From Auanema rhodensis (taxonomy: Eukaryota > Nematoda > Chromadorea > Rhabditida > Rhabditidae): a stretch of DNA of 64,000 nucleotides. The notes under the pieces were generated by a model, which ran no database searches, was not told where the DNA came from, and saw only the letters and a program-made list of their open reading frames with translations. Shown one piece after another: positions 55,201 to 64,000 of this stretch. The position numbers and the translations under genes are program-made. The stretch's first letter is position 1. Each line of letters opens with the position of its first letter. Location of the stretch: the NCBI GenBank assembly GCA_964057225.1, contig OZ059895.1, positions 20,656,688 to 20,720,687 on the forward strand. The letters are read 5' to 3'.

Positions 55201-58200
55201 AAAATTTTTGTCAAAATGTTTTTGGAAGCAATGTTGAGTGTACATGGAAACTCAACATACACTAATGCATCATTTTTCAAACGATCATAACTAATTTTTG
55301 TATTAAGCGTTTCTCAATGTAGTATAGTGCATTCGATGCGGATTTTTAAGCTGCGTCGATCTGTGTTATCAGATTTGCGCTAGCTTAAAAATGCACCGAG
55401 ATATCAACTGATATAAGTTCACACTTATATCCTCGATTTTCACCCTGAAGAATTAATTTTTTCGTTGAATAACAATGTCCATCGTCTTCGCCTTGAAAAA
55501 AGGAATCTAAAAACATCTACGTTTCGCTAAATTATTTTGAAATTTTTCGAAAAAATTTTTGTCAAAATGTTTTTGGAAGCAATGTTGAGTGTACATGGAA
55601 ACTCAACATACACTAATGCATCATTTTTCAAACGATCATAACTAATTTTTGTATTAAGCGTTTCTCAATGTAGTATAGTGCATTCGATGCGGATTTTTAA
55701 GCTGCGTCGATCTGTGTTATCAGATTTGCGCTAGCTTAAAAATGCACCGAGATATCAACTGATATAAGTTCACACTTATATCCTCGATTTTCACCCTGAA
55801 GAATTAATTTTTTCGTTGAATAACATTGTCCATCGTCTTTGCCTTGAAAAAAAAAATCTGAAAACATCTACTTTTTGCTAAATTATTTTGAAATTTTTCG
55901 AAAAAATTTTTGTCAAAATGTTTTTGGAAGCAATGTTGAGTGTACATGGAAACTCAACATACACTAATGCATCATTTTTCAAACGATCATAACTAATTTT
56001 TGTATTAAGTGTTTCTCAATGTAGTATAGTGCATTCGATGCGGATTTTTAAGCTGCGTCGATCTGTGTTATCAGATTTGCGCTAGCTTAAAAATGCACCG
56101 AGATATCAACTGATATAAGTTCACACTTATATCCTCGATTTTCACCCTGAAGAATTAAATTTTTCGTTGAATAACATTGTCCATCGTCTTTGCCTTGAAA
56201 AAAAAAATCTGAAAACATCTACTTTTTGCTAAATTATTTTGAAATTTTTCGAAAAAATTTTTGTCAAAATGTTTTTGGAAGCAATGTTGAGTGTACATGG
56301 AAACTCAACATACACTAATGCATCATTTTTCAAACGATCATAACTAATTTTTGTATTAAGCGTTTCTCAATGTAGTATAGTGCATTCGATGCGGATTTTT
56401 AAGCTGCGTCGATCTGTGTTATCAGATTTGCGCTAGCTTAAAAATGCACCGAGATATCAACTGATATAAGTTCACACTTATATCCTCGATTTTCACCCTG
56501 AAGAATTAATTTTTTCGTTGAATAACAATGTCCATCGTCTTCGCCTTGAAAAAAGGAATCTAAAAACATCTACTTTTCGCTAAATTATTTTGAAATTTTT
56601 CGAAAAAATTTTTGTCAAAATGTTTTTGGAAGCAATGTTGAGTGTACATGGAAACTCAACATACACTAATGCATCATTTTTCAAACGATCATAACTAATT
56701 TTTGTATTAAGCGTTTCTCAATGTAGTATAGTGAATTCGATGCGGATTTTTAAGCTGCGTCGATCTGTGTTATCAGATTTGCGCTAGCTTAAAAATGCAC
56801 CGAGATATCAACTGATATAAGTTCACACTTATATCCTCGATTTTCACCCTGAAGAATTAATTTTTTCGTTGAATAACAATGTCCATCGTCTTCGCCTTGA
56901 AAAAAGGAATCTAAAAACATCTACTTTTTGCTAAATTATTTTGAAATTTTTCGAAAAAATTTTTGTCAAAATGTTTTTGGAAGCAATGTTGAGTGTACAT
57001 GGAAACTCAACATACACTAATGCATCATTTTTCGAACGATCATAACTAATTTTTGTATTAAGTGTTTCTCAATGTAGTATAGTGCATTCGATGCGGATTT
57101 TTAAGCTGCGTCGATCTGTGTTATCAGATTTGCGCTAGCTTAAAAATGCACCGAGATATCAACTGATATAAGTTCACACTTATATCCTCGATTTTCACCC
57201 TGAAGAATTAATTTTTTCGTTGAATAACAATGTCCATCGTCTTCGCCTTGAAAAAAGGAATCTAAAAACATCTACTTTTTGCTAAATTATTTTGAAATTT
57301 TTCGAAAAAATTTTTGTCAAAATGTTTTTGGAAGCAATGTTGAGTGTACATGGAAACTCAACATACACTAATGCATCATTTTTCAAACGATCATAACTAA
57401 TTTTTGTATTAAGCGTTTCTCAATGTAGTATAGTGCATTCGATGCGGATTTTTAAGCTGCGTCGATCTGTGTTATCAGATTTGCGCTAGCTTAAAAATGC
57501 ACCGAGATATCAACTGATATAAGTTTACACTTATATCCTCGATTTTCACCCTGAAGAATTAATTTTTTCGTTGAATAACAATGTCCATCGTCTTCGCCTT
57601 GAAAAAAGGAATCTAAAAACATCTACTTTTTGCTAAATTATTTTGAAATTTTTCGAAAAAATTTTTGTCAAAATTTTTTTGGAAGCAATGTTGAGTGTAC
57701 ATGGAAACTCAACATACACTAATGCATCATTTTTCGAACGATCATAACTAATTTTTGTATTAAGCGTTTCTCAATGTAGTATAGTGCATTCGATGCGGAT
57801 TTTTAAGCTGCGTCGATCTGTGTTATCAGATTTGCGCTAGCTTAAAAATGCACCGAGATATCAACTGATATAAGTTCACACTTATATCCTCGATTTTCAC
57901 CCTGAAGAATTAATTTTTTCGTTGAATAACATCGTCCATCGTCTTCGCCTTGAAAAAAGGAATCTAAAAACATCTACTTTTTGCTAAATTATTTTGAAAT
58001 TTTTCGAAAAAATTTTTGTCAAAATGTTTTTGGAAGCAATGTTGAGTGTACATGGAAACTCAACATACACTAATGCATCATTTTTCAAACGATCATAACT
58101 AATTTTTGTATTAAGTGTTTCTCAATGTAGTATAGTGCATTCGATGCGGATTTTTAAGCTGCGTCGATCTGTGTTATCAGATTTGCGCTAGCTTAAAAAT

Positions 58201-60011
58201 GCACCGAGATATCAACTGATATAAGTTCACACTTATATCCTCGATTTTCACCCTGAAGAATTAATTTTTTCGTTGAATAACAATGTCCATCGTCTTCGCC
58301 TTGAAAAAAGGAATCTAAAAACATCTACTTTTTGCTAAATTATTTTGAAATTTTTCGAAAAAATTTTTGTCAAAATGTTTTTGGAAGCAATGTTGAGTGT
58401 ACATGGAAACTCAACATACACTAATGCATCATTTTTCAAACGATCATAACTAATTTTTGTATTAAGCGTTTCTCAATGTAGTATAGTGCATTCGATGCGG
58501 ATTTTTAAGCTGCGTCGATCTGTGTTATCAGATTTGCGCTAGCTTAAAAATGCACCGAGATATCAACTGATATAAGTTCACACTTATATCCTCGATTTTC
58601 ACCCTGAAGAATTAATTTTTTCGTTGAATAACAATGTCCATCGTCTTCGCCTTGAAAAAAGGAATCTAAAAACATCTACTTTTCGCTAAATTATTTTGAA
58701 ATTTTTCGAAAAAATTTTTGTCAAAATGTTTTTGGAAGCAATGTTGAGTGTACATGGAAACTCAACATACACTAATGCATCATTTTTCAAACGATCATAA
58801 CTAATTTTTGTATTAAGCGTTTCTCAATGTAGTATAGTGCATTCGATGCGGATTTTTAAGCTGCGTCGATCTGTGTTATCAGATTTGTGCTAGCTTAAAA
58901 ATGCACCGAGATATCAACTGATATAAGTTCACACTTATATCCTCGATTTTCACCCTGAAGAATTAATTTTTTCGTTGAATAACAATGTCCATCGTCTTTG
59001 CCTTGAAAAAAGGAATCTAAAAACATCTACTTTTTGCTAAATTATTCTGAAATTTTTCGAAAAAATTTTTGTCAAAATGTTTTTGGAAGCAATGTTGAGT
59101 GTACATGGAAACTCAACATACACTAATGCATCATTTTTCAAACGATCATAACTAATTTTTGTATTAAGCGTTTCTCAATGTAGTATAGTGCATTCGATGC
59201 GGATTTTTAAGCTGCGTCGATCTGTGTTATCAGATTTGCGCTAGCTTAAAAATGCACCGAGATATCAACTGATATAAGTTCACACTTATATCCTCGATTT
59301 TCACCCTGAAGAATTAATTTTTTCGTTGAATAACAATGTCCATCGTCTTCGCCTTGAAAAAAGGAATCTAAAAACATCTACGTTTCGCTAAATTATTTTG
59401 AAATTTTTCGAAAAAATTTTTGTCAAAATGTTTTTGGAAGCAATGTTGAGTGTACATGGAAACTCAACATACACTAATGCATCATTTTTCAAACGATCAT
59501 AACTAATTTTTGTATTAAGCGTTTCTCAATGTAGTATAGTGCATTCGATGCGGATTTTTAAGCTGCGTCGATCTGTGTTATCAGATTTGCGCTAGCTTAA
59601 AAATGCACCGAGATATCAACTGATATAAGTTCACACTTATATCCTCGATTTTCACCCTGAAGAATTAATTTTTTCGTTGAATAACATTGTCCATCGTCTT
59701 TGCCTTGAAAAAAAAAATCTGAAAACATCTACTTTTTGCTAAATTATTTTGAAATTTTTCGAAAAAATTTTTGTCAAAATGTTTTTGGAAGCAATGTTGA
59801 GTGTACATGGAAACTCAACATACACTAATGCATCATTTTTCAAACGATCATAACTAATTTTTGTATTAAGCGTTTCTCAATGTAGTATAGTGCATTCGAT
59901 GCGGATTTTTAAGCTGCGTCGATCTGTGTTATCAGATTTGCGCTAGCTTAAAAATGCACCGAGATATCAACTGATATAAGTTCACACTTATATCCTCGAT
60001 TTTCACCCTGA
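52290..60011. repeat. S1 11-mer HOR, two tandem copies of 3861 bp
   Basis: Copies are 52290-56150 and 56151-60011. Each has eleven 351-bp monomers in the same order: A-run with AATTAAATTTTTC, TTTCGCT with GAATTC, TTCGAACG with ATTAAGTG, AAGTTTACAC, AATTTTTTTGG with TTCGAACG, ACATCGTCC with ATTAAGTG, plain, TTTCGCT with ATTTGTGC, TTATTCTGA, ACGTTTCGCT, A-run. Markers sit exactly 3861 bp apart: GAATTAAAT 52291 and 56152, AAATTTTTTT 53810 and 57671, GATTTGTGC 55021 and 58882, GAATTC 52872 and 56733. The only difference I saw is ATTAAGTG at 56010 against ATTAAGCG at 59871. Confidence 0.9.
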
Positions 60012-61716
60012 AGAATTAATTTTTTCGTTGAATAACAATGTCCATCGTCTTCGCCTTGAAAAAAGGAATCTAAAAACATCTACTTTTCGCTAAATTATTT
60101 TGAAATTTTTCGAAAAAATTTTTGTCAAAATGTTTTTGGAAGCAATGTTGAGTGTACATGGAAACTCAACATACACTAATGCATCATTTTTCAAACGATC
60201 ATAACTAATTTTTGTATTAAGCGTTTCTCAATGTAGTATAGTGAATTCGATGCGGATTTTTAAGCTGCGTCGATCTGTGTTATCAGATTTGCGCTAGCTT
60301 AAAAATGCACCGAGATATCAACTGATATAAGTTCACACTTATATCCTCGATTTTCACCCTGAAGAATTAATTTTTTCGTTGAATAACAATGTCCATCGTC
60401 TTCGCCTTGAAAAAAGGAATCTAAAAACATCTACTTTTTGCTAAATTATTTTGAAATTTTTCGAAAAAATTTTTGTCAAAATGTTTTTGGAAGCAATGTT
60501 GAGTGTACATGGAAACTCAACATACACTAATGCATCATTTTTCGAACGATCATAACTAATTTTTGTATTAAGCGTTTCTCAATGTAGTATAGTGCATTCG
60601 ATGCGGATTTTTAAGCTGCGTCGATCTGTGTTATCAGATTTGCGCTAGCTTAAAAATGCACCGAGATATCAACTGATATAAGTTCACACTTATATCCTCG
60701 ATTTTCACCCTGAAGAATTAATTTTTTCGTTGAATAACAATGTCCATCGTCTTCGCCTTGAAAAAAGGAATCTAAAAACATCTACTTTTTGCTAAATTAT
60801 TTTGAAATTTTTCGAAAAAATTTTTGTCAAAATGTTTTTGGAAGCAATGTTGAGTGTACATGGAAACTCAACATACACTAATGCATCATTTTTCAAACGA
60901 TCATAACTAATTTTTGTATTAAGCGTTTCTCAATGTAGTATAGTGCATTCGATGCGGATTTTTAAGCTGCGTCGATCTGTGTTATCAGATTTGCGCTAGC
61001 TTAAAAATGCACCGAGATATCAACTGATATAAGTTCACACTTATATCCTCGATTTTCACCCTGAAGAATTAATTTTTTCGTTGAATAACATCGTCCATCG
61101 TCTTCGCCTTGAAAAAAGGAATCTAAAAACATCTACTTTTTGCTAAATTATTTTGAAATTTTTCGAAAAAATTTTTGTCAAAATGTTTTTGGAAGCAATG
61201 TTGAGTGTACATGGAAACTCAACATACACTAATGCATCATTTTTCAAACGATCATAACTAATTTTTGTATTAAGTGTTTCTCAATGTAGTATAGTGCATT
61301 CGATGCGGATTTTTAAGCTGCGTCGATCTGTGTTATCAGATTTGCGCTAGCTTAAAAATGCACCGAGATATCAACTGATATAAGTTCACACTTATATCCT
61401 CGATTTTCACCCTGAAGAATTAATTTTTTCGTTGAATAACAATGTCCATCGTCTTCGCCTTGAAAAAAGGAATCTAAAAACATCTACTTTTCGCTAAATT
61501 ATTTTGAAATTTTTCGAAAAAATTTTTGTCAAAATGTTTTTGGAAGCAATGTTGAGTGTACATGGAAACTCAACATACACTAATGCATCATTTTTCAAAC
61601 GATCATAACTAATTTTTGTATTAAGTGTTTCTCAATGTAGTATAGTGCATTCGATGCGGATTTTTAAGCTGCGTCGATCTGTGTTATCAGATTTGCGCTA
61701 GCTTAAAAATGCACCG
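60012..61716. repeat. Condensed, truncated third copy of the S1 11-mer at the array end
   Basis: This segment resumes the 11-mer order but skips the A-run monomer. It runs TTTCGCT with GAATTC (60243), TTCGAACG with ATTAAGCG, a plain monomer without AAGTTTACAC, ACATCGTCC with ATTAAGTG (61065 monomer), and TTTCGCT with ATTAAGTG (61416 monomer). The AATTTTTTTGG monomer is missing. The last unit is cut after GCACCG at 61716, after 301 bp. The monomers next to the junction are not degenerate. Confidence 0.75.
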
Positions 61717-61730
61717 TTTTTTTTTGTTTC
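61711..61730. other. Sharp S1/S2 junction with a nine-T run
   Basis: S1 ends with GCACCG at 61716, where intact monomers continue GAGATATC. Nine T's follow (61717-61725), then S2 begins with GTTTCTTGTAATATT at 61726. In S2 the usual bases before GTTTCTTG are AATTTCATT, so the T-run belongs to neither consensus as a whole. No target duplication or mobile element end is visible. Confidence 0.85.
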
Positions 61731-61843
61731 TTGTAATATTGGATTTGATTATTGCTTCGTTTATTTTGAGATTTTGCTTCTGCATAGCTTCAGTGCTCTA
61801 GCTGGTTTTCCATTTTTATGAGATTTTTCATCATCTTACAACA

Positions 61844-61868
61844 AATTCATTTAAATCTAACATGAATT
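61844..61868. other. 7-bp inverted repeat in S2 monomers (representative copy)
   Basis: AATTCAT (61844-61850) and ATGAATT (61862-61868) are perfect arms around an 11-nt spacer. They lie directly against the AATTA-T6-CGTT block, whose first bases overlap the right arm. Most S2 units keep it. The 63345 unit has GAAATTCAATTGAATC, which weakens this arm pair but makes a local ATTCAATTGAAT palindrome. Confidence 0.6.
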
Positions 61869-62083
61869 ATTTTTTCGTTTTAAAAAGCATTGAATTTCAT
61901 TGTTTCTTGTAATATTGGATTTGATTATTGCTTCGTTTGTTTTAAGATTTTTGCTTCTGCATAGCTTCAGTTTGCTGCTTTAGCTGGTTTTCACTTTTTA
62001 TGAGATTTTTCATCATCTTACAACAAATTCATTTAAATCTAACATGAATTATTTTTTCGTTTTAAAAAGCATTGAATTTCAGT

Positions 62084-62447
62084 GTTTCTTGTAATATCGG
62101 ATTTGATTATTGCTTTGTTAGCTTTAAGATTTTTGCTACTACATGTGCTGTGTTTACTGCTCTAGCTGGTTTTCACTTTTTATGAGATTTTTCATCATCT
62201 TACAACAAATTCATTTAAATCTAACATGAATTATTTTTTCGTTTTAAAAAGCATTGAATTTCAGTGTTTCTTGTAATATCGGATTTGATTATTGCTTTGT
62301 TAGCTTTAAGATTTTTGCTACTACATGTGCTGTGTTTACTGCTCTAGCTGGTTTTCACTTTTTATGAGATTTTTCATCATCTTACAACAAATTCATTTAA
62401 ATCTAACATGAATTATTTTTTCGTTTGAAAAAGCATTGAATTTCATT
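62084..62447. repeat. Pair of near-identical S2 monomers
   Basis: The 182-bp units at 62084-62265 and 62266-62447 both have AATATCGGATTTG, TTTGTTAGC and CATGTGCTGTGTTT. Elsewhere in the array AATATTGG is the rule. The only visible difference is late: CGTTTTAAAA in the first and CGTTTGAAAA near 62422 in the second. This marks a recent single-monomer duplication. Confidence 0.75.
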
Positions 62448-63163
62448 GTTTCTTGTAATATTGGATTTGATTATTGCTTTGTTAGCTTTAAAATTTTTGC
62501 TACTACATGTCCTGTGTTTACTGCTCTAGCTGGTTTTCCATTTTTATGAGATTTTTCATCATCTTACAACAAATTCATTTGAATCTAATATGAATTATTT
62601 TTTCGTTTTAAAAAGCATTGAATTTCATTGTTTCTTGTAATATTGGATTTGATTATTGCTTTGTTAGCTTTAAAATTTTTGCTACTACATGTCCTGTGTT
62701 TACTGCTCTAGCTGGTTTTCACTTTTTATGAGATTTTTCATCATCTTACAACAAATTCATTTAAATCTAACATGAATTACTTTTTCGTTTTAAAAAGCAT
62801 TGAATTTCATTGTTTCTTGTAATATTGGATTTGATTATTGCTTTGTTTGTTTTAAGATTTTGCTTCTGCATAGCTTCAGTGCTCTAGCTGGTTTTCACTT
62901 TTTATGAGATTTTTCATCATCTTACAACAAATTCATTTAAATCTAACATGAATTATTTTTTCGTTTTAAAAAGCATTGAATTTCATTGTTTCTTGTAATA
63001 TTGGATTTGATTATTGCTTCGTTTGTTTTAAGATTTTGCTTCTGCATAGCTTTAGTGCTCTAGCTGGTTTTCACTTTTTATGAGATTTTTCATCATCTTA
63101 CAACAAATTCATTTAAATCTAACATGAATTATTTTTTCGTTTTAAAAAGCATTGAATTTTATT

Positions 63164-63344
63164 GTTTCTTGTAATATTGGATTTGATTATTGCTTCGTTT
63201 GTTTTAAGATTTTGCTTCTGCATGTCCTGTGTTTACTGCTCTAGCTGGTTTTCACTTTTTATGAGATTTTTCATCATCTTACAACAAATTCATTTAAATC
63301 TAACATGAATTATTTTTTCGTTTTAAAAAGCATTGAATTTCATT
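63164..63344. repeat. Chimeric S2 monomer (181 bp)
   Basis: The left part matches the short type (TTCGTTTGTTTTAAG, TTTTGCTTCTGCAT) and the right part matches the long type (GTCCTGTGTTTACTGCTC). The switch lies around 63221-63226, at the shared GCAT/ACATG bases. The length of 181 is between the two classes, as expected for recombination between them. Confidence 0.75.
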
Positions 63345-64000
63345 TTTTCTTGTAATATTGGATTTGATTATTGCTTCGTTTGTTTTAAGATTTTGCTTCT
63401 GCATAGCTTCAGTGCTCTAGCTGGTTTTCCATTTTTATGAGATTTTTCATCATCTTACAAGAAATTCAATTGAATCTAACATGAATTATTTTTTCGTTTT
63501 AAAAAGCACTGAATTTCATTGTTTCTTGTAATATTGGATTTGATTATTGCTTTGTTAGTTTTAAGATTTTTGCTACTACATGTGCTGTGTTTACTGCTCT
63601 AGCTGGTTTTCACTTTTTATGAGATTTTTCATCATCTTACAACAAATTCATTTGAATCTAATATGAATTATTTCTTCGTTTTAAAAAGCATTGAATTTCA
63701 TTGTTTCTTGTAATATTGGATTTGATTATTGCTTCGTTTATTTTGAGATTTTGCTTCTGCATAGCTTCAGTGCTCTAGCTGGTTTTCCATTTTTATGAGA
63801 TTTTTCATCATCTTACAACAAATTCATTTAAATCTAACATGAATTATTTTTTCGTTTTAAAAAGCATTGAATTTCATTGTTTCTTGTAATATTGGATTTG
63901 ATTATTGCTTCGTTTGTTTTAAGATTTTTGCTTCTGCATAGCTTCAGTTTGCTGCTTTAGCTGGTTTTCACTTTTTATGAGATTTTTCATCATCTTACAA

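Larger units (their letters stand above)
1..61716. repeat. Satellite S1 array, 350-351 bp monomer, about 176 head-to-tail copies
   Basis: The whole stretch is one tandem array. Taking AGAATTAA at base 1 as phase, units begin at 1, 351, 702, 1052, 1403 and so on to 61416, giving 175 complete units and a final 301-bp fragment. All copies lie in the same orientation. Hand count on one monomer gives about 32% GC. Variation is concentrated at recurring sites: ACATTGTCC, ACAATGTCC or ACATCGTCC; CTTTGCC or CTTCGCC; GGAATCTAA or AAAATCTGAA; TTTTGCT or TTTCGCT; TTATTTTGA or TTATTCTGA; AATGCAT or AACGCAT; TTCAAACG or TTCGAACG; ATTAAGCG, ATTGAGCG or ATTAAGTG; GTGCATTCG or GTGAATTCG. Stops interrupt all frames and no transposon, gene or non-satellite insert interrupts the array. 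A centromeric or pericentromeric role is inferred from organisation only. I do not recognise the family by name. Confidence 0.97.
61726..63702. repeat. S2 11-mer HOR unit, 1977 bp
   Basis: Bases 61726-62023 reappear at 63703-64000 with no difference seen over 298 bp, including the GTTTATTTTGAG variant and the AGCTTCAGTTTGCTGC monomer as second unit. The offset is 1977 bp, spanning eleven monomers. The junction therefore coincides with the phase of an HOR start as seen here. Only the first 298 bp of a second copy are visible, so the HOR is supported by one partial repeat. Confidence 0.75.
61726..64000. repeat. Satellite S2 array, 176/182-bp monomers
   Basis: Using GTTTCTTGTAATAT as phase, units begin at 61726, 61902, 62084, 62266, 62448, 62630, 62812, 62988, 63164, 63345, 63521, 63703 and 63879 (partial). 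Lengths are 176, 182, 182, 182, 182, 182, 176, 176, 181, 176, 182 and 176. GC of one unit is about 27% by hand count. Two main types exist: a short type with TTTGCTTCTGCATAGCTTC, and a long type with TTGCTACTACATG then TGTGTTTACTGCTC. A third version is long but carries the AGCTTCAGTTTGCTGC form. The array continues past the window end. No ORF of note is present. Confidence 0.95.

Noticed and set aside
1-61716. CRISPR array
   Set aside because: Repeats are 350-351 bp and directly abut, with no unique spacers and no cas genes. This is satellite DNA.
61717-61725. Poly(A) tail of an inserted retroelement on the minus strand
   Set aside because: There is no element body, no target-site duplication and no coding remnant. 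S2 monomers start at once after the T-run.
1-64000. tRNA or other Pol III gene inside the satellites
   Set aside because: I saw no cloverleaf, no B-box-like GGTTCGANTCC and no structure beyond the short dyads in either family.

Overview
This window is pure satellite DNA. It contains no credible protein-coding gene, RNA gene, intact mobile element or CRISPR array. Two unrelated-looking, AT-rich tandem repeat families meet at one sharp junction. Long head-to-tail arrays with higher-order repeats (HORs) point to a eukaryotic centromeric or pericentromeric (possibly subtelomeric) heterochromatin block. The composition and monomer lengths would suit an insect or other arthropod, but nothing in the sequence proves the taxon.

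Region 1 (1-61716) is satellite S1. The monomer is 350-351 bp, about 32% GC by hand count on one monomer, all in one orientation. If a monomer is phased to begin at base 1, there are about 175 complete copies plus a final 301-bp truncated copy. Copies differ at roughly 15-20 recurring diagnostic positions. The same variant combinations recur at fixed spacing, so S1 is a mosaic of overlapping HORs: dimers (about 700 bp) at the left end, a 4-monomer block repeated at 5-monomer spacing near 13-16 kb, three dimers at 17.5-19.6 kb, a 2107-bp 6-mer at 22.3-26.5 kb, a 5.3-kb block duplicated 7020 bp away (27.0-32.3 and 34.0-39.3 kb) with three 1053-bp trimers between, and a recurrent 3861-bp 11-mer period from about 40 kb to the end of S1. 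The first 27.4 kb carries small indels (net -10 bp over 78 monomers). From 27.2 to 60.2 kb, the spacing of marker sites is an exact multiple of 351 bp.

Region 2 (61717-61725) is a nine-T junction. S1 stops mid-monomer and S2 starts.

Region 3 (61726-64000) is satellite S2. Its monomers are 176 or 182 bp (one is 181 bp), about 27% GC. Twelve complete copies and one partial are present. The first 298 bp recur identically at 63703-64000, so S2 also has an HOR, of 11 monomers and 1977 bp.

S1 and S2 share one conspicuous block: an AATTA-T6-CGTT core followed a few bases later by CATTG. Each family also carries short perfect dyads (a 9-bp stem in S1, a 7-bp stem in S2). These are the best candidates for a functional protein-binding or structural element. 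Every ORF of 67-75 codons in the window lies wholly inside the repeat and is judged spurious.
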